Assembly: GCA_052390415.1 (NCBI GenBank)
Contig: JBQTGY010000033.1
Span: forward strand, 86,999 to 150,998
Length of the DNA stretch: 64,000 nucleotides
Reading direction: 5' to 3'
From: JANNWF01 sp052390415
Lineage (GTDB): Bacteria > Pseudomonadota > Gammaproteobacteria > Xanthomonadales > Xanthomonadaceae
Under the pieces are notes generated by a model. It ran no database searches and was not told the DNA's origin. It saw nothing but the letters and a program-made list of their open reading frames with translations. How positions within the stretch are numbered: position 1 is the stretch's first letter; each line of letters begins with the position of its first letter. This document shows positions 63,841 through 64,000 of the stretch, one piece after another. Both the position numbers and the translations under genes were made by a program.

Positions 63841-64000
63841 CTAGTGGGCTGTAACGGATGAAGCGGAAGTGGAATCGCGACGGGATGGGCGTGATGGACG
63901 CCGCTCCGGAGCGAGGCCAATAGCCAAAGCCATTGGCGGAGTGAGGAGCAAGTCCAGCGCGGCCAGACCGAGCGAGCTACTTTCGATTTGTCCGTTACAG
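63841..64000. mobile_element. 168-bp terminal-inverted-repeat element, copy B (cut by window end)
   Basis: Starts with the same CTAGTGGGCTGTAACGGA and continues with the 33669-33836 sequence at near identity (differences at about 63872, 63882, 63892 and 63931). It stops at tccgttacag because the window ends. It lies 157 bp upstream of copL, possibly in that gene's upstream region. Confidence 0.8.

Overview
The window is about 62-64 % GC chromosomal DNA, densely packed with genes on both strands. It most resembles a gammaproteobacterium of the Xanthomonadales/Lysobacterales. Supporting context is a divergent rhlB / trxA-rho locus, a pcm-like methyltransferase followed by tolC and then (after an inserted kinase gene) waaA, a CopL-type copper leader protein, a YcgL protein, and REP-type palindromes. 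The order-level assignment is inference from gene content. I saw no prophage, integrase, transposase, CRISPR array, rRNA or tRNA.

Layout. 1-651: 5' part of a membrane-anchored AsmA-like protein. 729-3427: ntrB-ntrC nitrogen two-component pair. 3428-4057: repeats and a gene remnant. 4058-7141: beta-propeller receptor with diguanylate cyclase; 7155-7718 rluE-type pseudouridine synthase. 8082-14673: small unknown protein, ABC exporter, NTF2-like protein, PAS-PAS-GGDEF protein with a His-rich repeat, M61-like peptidase. 14670-18937 (minus): a blaI-blaR1 pair, an S41 protease and a subclass B3-like metallo-beta-lactamase fold protein, with two matching palindromic operators. 19178-23522 (minus): RND efflux pump 1. 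23680-25344: seven-helix membrane protein and divergent lipase. 25395-27573 (minus): receiver-HPt and receiver-EAL proteins. 27990-30994 (minus): glycosyltransferase and two methyltransferases. 31073-32950: thiC. 33210-34565: small exported protein and YebC-family regulator.

34611-39629: tetR-type repressor divergent from RND pump 2 (lipoprotein adaptor and permease). 39938-46797: pcm-like gene, tolC, Ser/Thr kinase with TPRs, waaA. 46939-50587 (minus): ycgL overlapping a giant ankyrin membrane protein. 50674-55192: rho, trxA and divergent rhlB. 55364-59942: gspC-gspD-gspE of a type II secretion system. 60209-63683 (minus): copper-handling cluster copL, outer membrane efflux protein, multicopper oxidase.

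Themes. Several signalling modules (two diguanylate cyclases, one EAL protein, an HPt protein, a Ser/Thr kinase) share the window with envelope functions (two RND pumps with a nearby TolC, T2SS, Kdo transferase). The most unusual material is a 168-bp terminal-inverted-repeat element present at 33669-33836 and again at 63841-64000, a BlaI-type regulon that seems to control an S41 protease through a BlaR1 whose C-terminus is not a penicillin-binding domain, and three places where repeat DNA has altered gene ends or intergenic regions (RND pump 1, trxA, the gspE/copper junction).
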